9,703 bases of DNA from Eubacteriales bacterium (lineage in GTDB: Bacteria > Bacillota > Clostridia > Peptostreptococcales > Anaerovoracaceae), in NCBI GenBank assembly GCA_028692535.1, contig JAQUXD010000062.1, positions 1 to 9,703 of the forward strand, in the 5' to 3' direction. The translations under genes were made by a program, and so were the position numbers. The first letter of the stretch is position 1. Each line of letters begins with the position of its first letter. Under the pieces are notes generated by a model. It worked only from the letters and a program-made list of their open reading frames with translations, was not told the origin of the DNA and ran no database searches. Of this stretch, positions 7,422 to 9,703 are shown piece by piece.

Positions 7422-8001
7422 AGCACTCTCCCTGGGGGGCGTTCAGTGTCCGCAGTCCTTTTTTAATGCTGTTGCAGGTAGGGATCAAAAACGGCGTGGA
7501 ACGACGGTATGCGTCGTATGCGCGAAATGTGTTCGGAAAGGTCCAGATATCCTGTAGCAGAATATATAAAAAATTGAAGCCGATCAGGCTGAGCGCCAGC
7601 GCTGCGATCTCCCCGCCGGGAAGAAACAGGTACAAGGACGCATAAAATCCGGCAAAGCACCAAAATCCGGGGTGGCGGCAAGTGGCATATACGCCGCGGT
7701 CACATATGCTTTTCAGTTTATCGTCATAAATATAGGTCGATTGAAAGGGCAGGGCAAAAAACAGGGTATAGATCAATGCAGCCAGAAAAACCATCGCCAA
7801 TGCGATGCCGGCAAGCCGGGCAGCAGTAAAAGGAGGCAGCGCAGAGAGATTGCCGCCAAGGGCCAGAGCGGTGGACAGGGCAATAAAAAACATCCCCGTT
7901 CCAAAGCCGCGGTGAAGCATTTTGTTCTTCCATCTTACGCTGTTGATGTCGTACAGGAACAGGCAAGCAAATCCGAGGGAACCTACTGTCAATGCTGTCA
8001 T
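7405..8001 (-). CDS. Integral membrane methyltransferase of the isoprenylcysteine carboxyl/phospholipid methyltransferase type
   Basis: A 198-residue protein made mostly of hydrophobic helices (about residues 3-17, 35-49, 62-86, 112-127, 131-149). Residues 103-114, GVYATCRHPGFW, match the Arg-His-Pro motif of the ICMT/PEMT-like S-adenosylmethionine-dependent membrane methyltransferases. The C-terminal FRAYDAYRRSTPFLIP (159-174) matches the family's closing Y..Y...TPF.IP element. The acidic pair that usually precedes this element (EE) is not seen. Bacterial relatives methylate small carboxylates, lipids or polyketide-like products; the substrate here is unknown. The start at 8001 was chosen because GGAGG lies four bases upstream. 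An in-frame ATG at 8025 has no ribosome site and lies at about the predicted transcription start. It is the first gene of the operon and overlaps the GH3 gene by 17 bases. Confidence 0.8.
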   Translation of the reverse strand: MTALTVGSLGFACLFLYDINSVRWKNKMLHRGFGTGMFFIALSTALALGGNLSALPPFTAARLAGIALAMVFLAALIYTLFFALPFQSTYIYDDKLKSICDRGVYATCRHPGFWCFAGFYASLYLFLPGGEIAALALSLIGFNFLYILLQDIWTFPNTFRAYDAYRRSTPFLIPTCNSIKKGLRTLNAPQGECYESEK

Positions 8002-8005
8002 GTTG

Positions 8006-8010
8006 CCTCC
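8006..8010 (-). promoter_or_regulatory. Ribosome binding site of the membrane methyltransferase gene
   Basis: GGAGG on the minus strand (CCTCC on the plus strand) lies four bases before the ATG at 8001. It decides between this start and the ATG at 8025. Confidence 0.7.
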
Positions 8011-8030
8011 ATTATTCACGCACATCTTTT

Positions 8031-8058
8031 ATTATACATCAATCATGTATTACGTCAA
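8031..8058 (-). promoter_or_regulatory. Sigma-A-type promoter of the methyltransferase-GH3-HD-GYP operon
   Basis: On the minus strand, -35 TTGACG (8058-8053) and consensus -10 TATAAT (8036-8031) are separated by 16 bases. The predicted transcript starts near 8025, leaving a leader of about 24 bases before the ATG at 8001. No other promoter is evident inside the operon. Two copies of TGATTGA (8061-8055 and 8045-8039 on the minus strand) sit over the -35 and in the spacer. Confidence 0.75.
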
Positions 8059-8061
8059 TCA
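8039..8061 (-). repeat. Direct heptamer repeat TGATTGA within the operon promoter
   Basis: TGATTGA occurs twice on the minus strand, at 8061-8055 and 8045-8039, with a 16-base start-to-start distance. One copy covers part of the -35 element and the other lies in the -35/-10 spacer, where a bound regulator could block RNA polymerase. The repeat is exact, but seven bases in AT-rich DNA can recur by chance. Confidence 0.35.
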
Positions 8062-8128
8062 AAAGGATGTCATCGGACCAACAGTCCCATACACAATCGA
8101 AGATTATAAGAAAAAAGGTATAAAAGTT

Positions 8129-8157
8129 TTGAATTTTAAATTCATATCATTTATACT
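8129..8157 (+). promoter_or_regulatory. Sigma-A-type promoter of the radical SAM gene
   Basis: A -35 element TTGAAT (8129-8134) and -10 TATACT (8152-8157) are separated by 17 bases. Transcription would start near 8164, about 33 bases before the ATG at 8197. The short palindrome GAATTT-T-AAATTC (8131-8143) overlaps the -35 and could be an operator, though AT-rich palindromes of this size are common. Confidence 0.6.
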
Positions 8158-8196
8158 GTCTCTATTCATTCACAGGTCATATGAAAGCGAGAGTGC

Positions 8197-9030
8197 ATGG
8201 ACGGCCGGGAAACAATCTATTATCCGCAGGACGAAATGAATCAAATGCTCATTCCGGTCACATCCGGGTGTCCGTATAATCGGTGTGCTTTCTGTTCAAT
8301 GTATAAAGGAGTTCCCTATCGGCAGATTCCCCTTTCGGAAGTCGAAAAGCAGATCATTTATGGTGATTTATACACGGAGCGTATTTTCCTGACAGGCGCG
8401 GATCCAGTGGCGATCGGCTTTGATGCTATGCAGCATGTGCTGGCTTTGGTCCGAAAGCACTTGCCCTATTGCGCTTGTGTGGCTTCTTATGCTTCGGTCA
8501 GAAGCCTTGCCGTTTATTCGACGGAGGAGCTGTCCGCTCTTCACGATGCAGGCTTGCGGCTACTGTATATCGGATTCGAAAGCGGGTTGGATCGGGTCCT
8601 GGAGTCGGTCGATAAAGGGCATCGGGTTGAAACAGCCATAGAGCAGGCAAAAAAACTGAATCAGGCCAGGCTTCAGTTCAACACGATTTTGATTTACGGG
8701 ATCGCCGGTCTCGGAAGCGGCATAGAAAACGCTGTGGCATCAGCGGCCATGGTCAATCAATTTGAAACCAGGAAAGTGATCACCATGAATTTAAAGGTAT
8801 TCAACGGTACGATACTGGAACAAAGAGTCCACCGCGGAGAATTTTTCCCTGCGGACGGAGCAGAGCGTCTTGCGGAGATCCGGACTCTTCTGGAGTATCT
8901 GGATCCGGCGCGACCGTTGGAGTTCGACACGACACACCCTACGAATATGATAAAAATACGAGGCACATTGCCTCAGGATAAAGACCGGTTGATTCGGGAG
9001 GTTCAGCAGCACGCACAACAGATGAGCTGA
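8197..9030 (+). CDS. Radical SAM protein with CX4CX2C cluster motif
   Basis: A 277-residue protein of the radical SAM superfamily. Cys25, Cys30 and Cys33 in GCPYNRCAFC should bind the [4Fe-4S] cluster that cleaves S-adenosylmethionine. The spacing is CX4CX2C, not the usual CX3CX2C, as I recall for a COG1032-like subgroup with a GCxxNxCxFC signature. FLTGADPVAIG (about 65-75) corresponds to the SAM-binding GGE-like region, and YIGFESGLDRVLESVDKGH (about 127-145) is a typical mid-barrel segment. No cobalamin-binding or auxiliary-cluster domain is visible. The reaction is unknown; such proteins are often loosely called coproporphyrinogen oxidases, which the sequence does not support. The ATG at 8197 is the first after an in-frame stop at 8182-8184. 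The ribosome site is weak (GAGAG close to the start). A 45-base gap without a clear terminator precedes the next gene. Confidence 0.9.
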   Translation: MDGRETIYYPQDEMNQMLIPVTSGCPYNRCAFCSMYKGVPYRQIPLSEVEKQIIYGDLYTERIFLTGADPVAIGFDAMQHVLALVRKHLPYCACVASYASVRSLAVYSTEELSALHDAGLRLLYIGFESGLDRVLESVDKGHRVETAIEQAKKLNQARLQFNTILIYGIAGLGSGIENAVASAAMVNQFETRKVITMNLKVFNGTILEQRVHRGEFFPADGAERLAEIRTLLEYLDPARPLEFDTTHPTNMIKIRGTLPQDKDRLIREVQQHAQQMS

Positions 9031-9060
9031 ATGTCCGACCGGTCGTCAGAAAAGATTGCC

Positions 9061-9065
9061 GGAGG
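9061..9065 (+). promoter_or_regulatory. Ribosome binding site of the TIGR00300-family gene
   Basis: GGAGG lies 10 bases before the ATG at 9076 and seven-plus-six before the adjacent ATG at 9079. It confirms that the open frame at the right edge is a gene. Confidence 0.65.
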
Positions 9066-9075
9066 ATAAACAGCG

Positions 9076-9703
9076 ATGATGACAGCAAATAAAAAAACTT
9101 TTATATTCCCTCAGTATCAGTCACCCGACTTTCAGCGTGAAGTGTTTATGCGCGCACCGGACGCAACACTTCAGCCGGCGCCGGCAGACGGTGTCGCTCC
9201 CGAGAATTATCATGCCACTACGATCTACCCGGAATACTATAAAAGAAGCGGAAATTGGATATTGCTGGAAGAAAGCCGCATGGATTGCGCCGTTGTGGTC
9301 GGCGATGACGGCACGCTCGATGCCCGGGAATTCCGGAATATCCGGAAGGGTGATCCGGTCGTTGTAGGCCGTTGCGACGACGGCAGCTCCGGAATCTATG
9401 TCCACACAGCATGCTTCTGCCATTCGAAGGCCGGTGAAAAAGAATTTACATTCCGTACGGGCCGCTCCCGGGAAACGGCCTATTCGAAAGACTACGATCA
9501 GTTGGCCGCACTGCTCCGTCACGAGCGGGAGCACGGCTATGTGGTATGGGTCCTGGGTCCCGCAGTAGTGTTTGATTATTATGCGCGAAAGGCTCTTTCC
9601 GAACTGATCGGCAAAGGGTATGCCGATGCGCTGCTGGGGGGCAATGCCGTGGCGACTCACGACCTGGAGGCCGCTGTGTGCGGAACGGCTCTCGGACAGG
9701 ATA
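9076..9703 (+). CDS. TIGR00300 / LOR-SDH family protein, ornithine cyclodeaminase-like (C-terminus cut by window edge)
   Basis: 209 codons are visible before the right edge. The segments PENYHATTIYPEYYKRSGNW and the following RMDCAVVV (about residues 42-75), then YVVWVLGPAVVFDYYARKALSELI and DALLGGNAVATHDLE (about 154-200), match the LOR/SDH conserved region (PF04455, TIGR00300). Known members are the C-terminal half of cyanobacterial AgrE/ArgZ and archaeal stand-alone enzymes, which make proline from ornithine with NAD. The arginine dihydrolase domain of AgrE is absent, and the usual leading segment is short: only about 40 residues precede the PENYHATT motif. It follows the radical SAM gene by 45 bases on the same strand with no convincing terminator between, so co-transcription is likely. 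Inferred role: amino-acid (arginine/ornithine/proline) metabolism. The family call is good; the exact substrate is uncertain. Confidence 0.75.
   Translation, partial: MMTANKKTFIFPQYQSPDFQREVFMRAPDATLQPAPADGVAPENYHATTIYPEYYKRSGNWILLEESRMDCAVVVGDDGTLDAREFRNIRKGDPVVVGRCDDGSSGIYVHTACFCHSKAGEKEFTFRTGRSRETAYSKDYDQLAALLRHEREHGYVVWVLGPAVVFDYYARKALSELIGKGYADALLGGNAVATHDLEAAVCGTALGQD

Noticed and set aside
9036..9045. Palindrome CGACCGGTCG between the radical SAM and TIGR00300-family genes
   Set aside because: It has no loop and no following T-tract, and ten-base palindromes arise by chance; it is neither a clear terminator nor a clear operator.
9121..9660. Minus-strand open frame of 179 codons at the right end
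   Set aside because: It is antisense to the TIGR00300-family gene, which has a strong ribosome site and conserved motifs; this frame has neither.

Overview
The window (base composition near 50% G+C) looks like a chromosomal segment of an anaerobic Firmicute, probably of the class Clostridia. Shine-Dalgarno sites are strong, promoters are of the sigma-A type, and there is a copper-amine-oxidase-type 'stalk' protein, a clostridial-type MutY and a GH3-family adenylating enzyme. The genus cannot be told from sequence alone. I see no tRNA, rRNA, CRISPR array, insertion sequence or phage gene.

Layout. (1) 1-1961, minus strand: a two-gene surface unit. A small secreted stalk-domain protein is followed 10 bases later by a large secreted protein, cut by the left edge, with a beta-helix-like region, an InlB-type repeat and a PA14 domain. 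(2) 1962-2216: AT-rich divergent intergenic region with a perfect 11-bp-arm inverted repeat and a near-ideal promoter for mutY. (3) 2217-3257, plus: mutY, adenine DNA glycosylase. (4) 3280-8001, minus: a tightly overlapping three-gene operon of membrane methyltransferase (ICMT/PEMT-like), GH3-family acyl-adenylate enzyme, and a membrane GAF-GGDEF-HD-GYP protein. It is read from a strong promoter at 8031-8058 and converges on mutY with only 22 bases between. (5) 8002-8196: divergent promoter region. (6) 8197-9703, plus: a radical SAM protein, then the first 209 codons of a TIGR00300/LOR-SDH family (ornithine cyclodeaminase-like) protein that runs off the right edge.

How the genes may work together. 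The minus-strand operon is the most interesting part. A probable carboxyl- or phospholipid-type methyltransferase, an adenylating enzyme and a c-di-GMP phosphodiesterase are joined by 17-base and 4-base gene overlaps, which points to matched expression. The GGDEF domain of the last protein has lost both predicted metal ligands while its HD-GYP site looks intact, so it is predicted to degrade rather than make c-di-GMP. The GH3 enzyme has an unusual nucleotide-binding loop. The product of the pathway cannot be named from sequence. The surface pair and mutY appear functionally unrelated to the operon.
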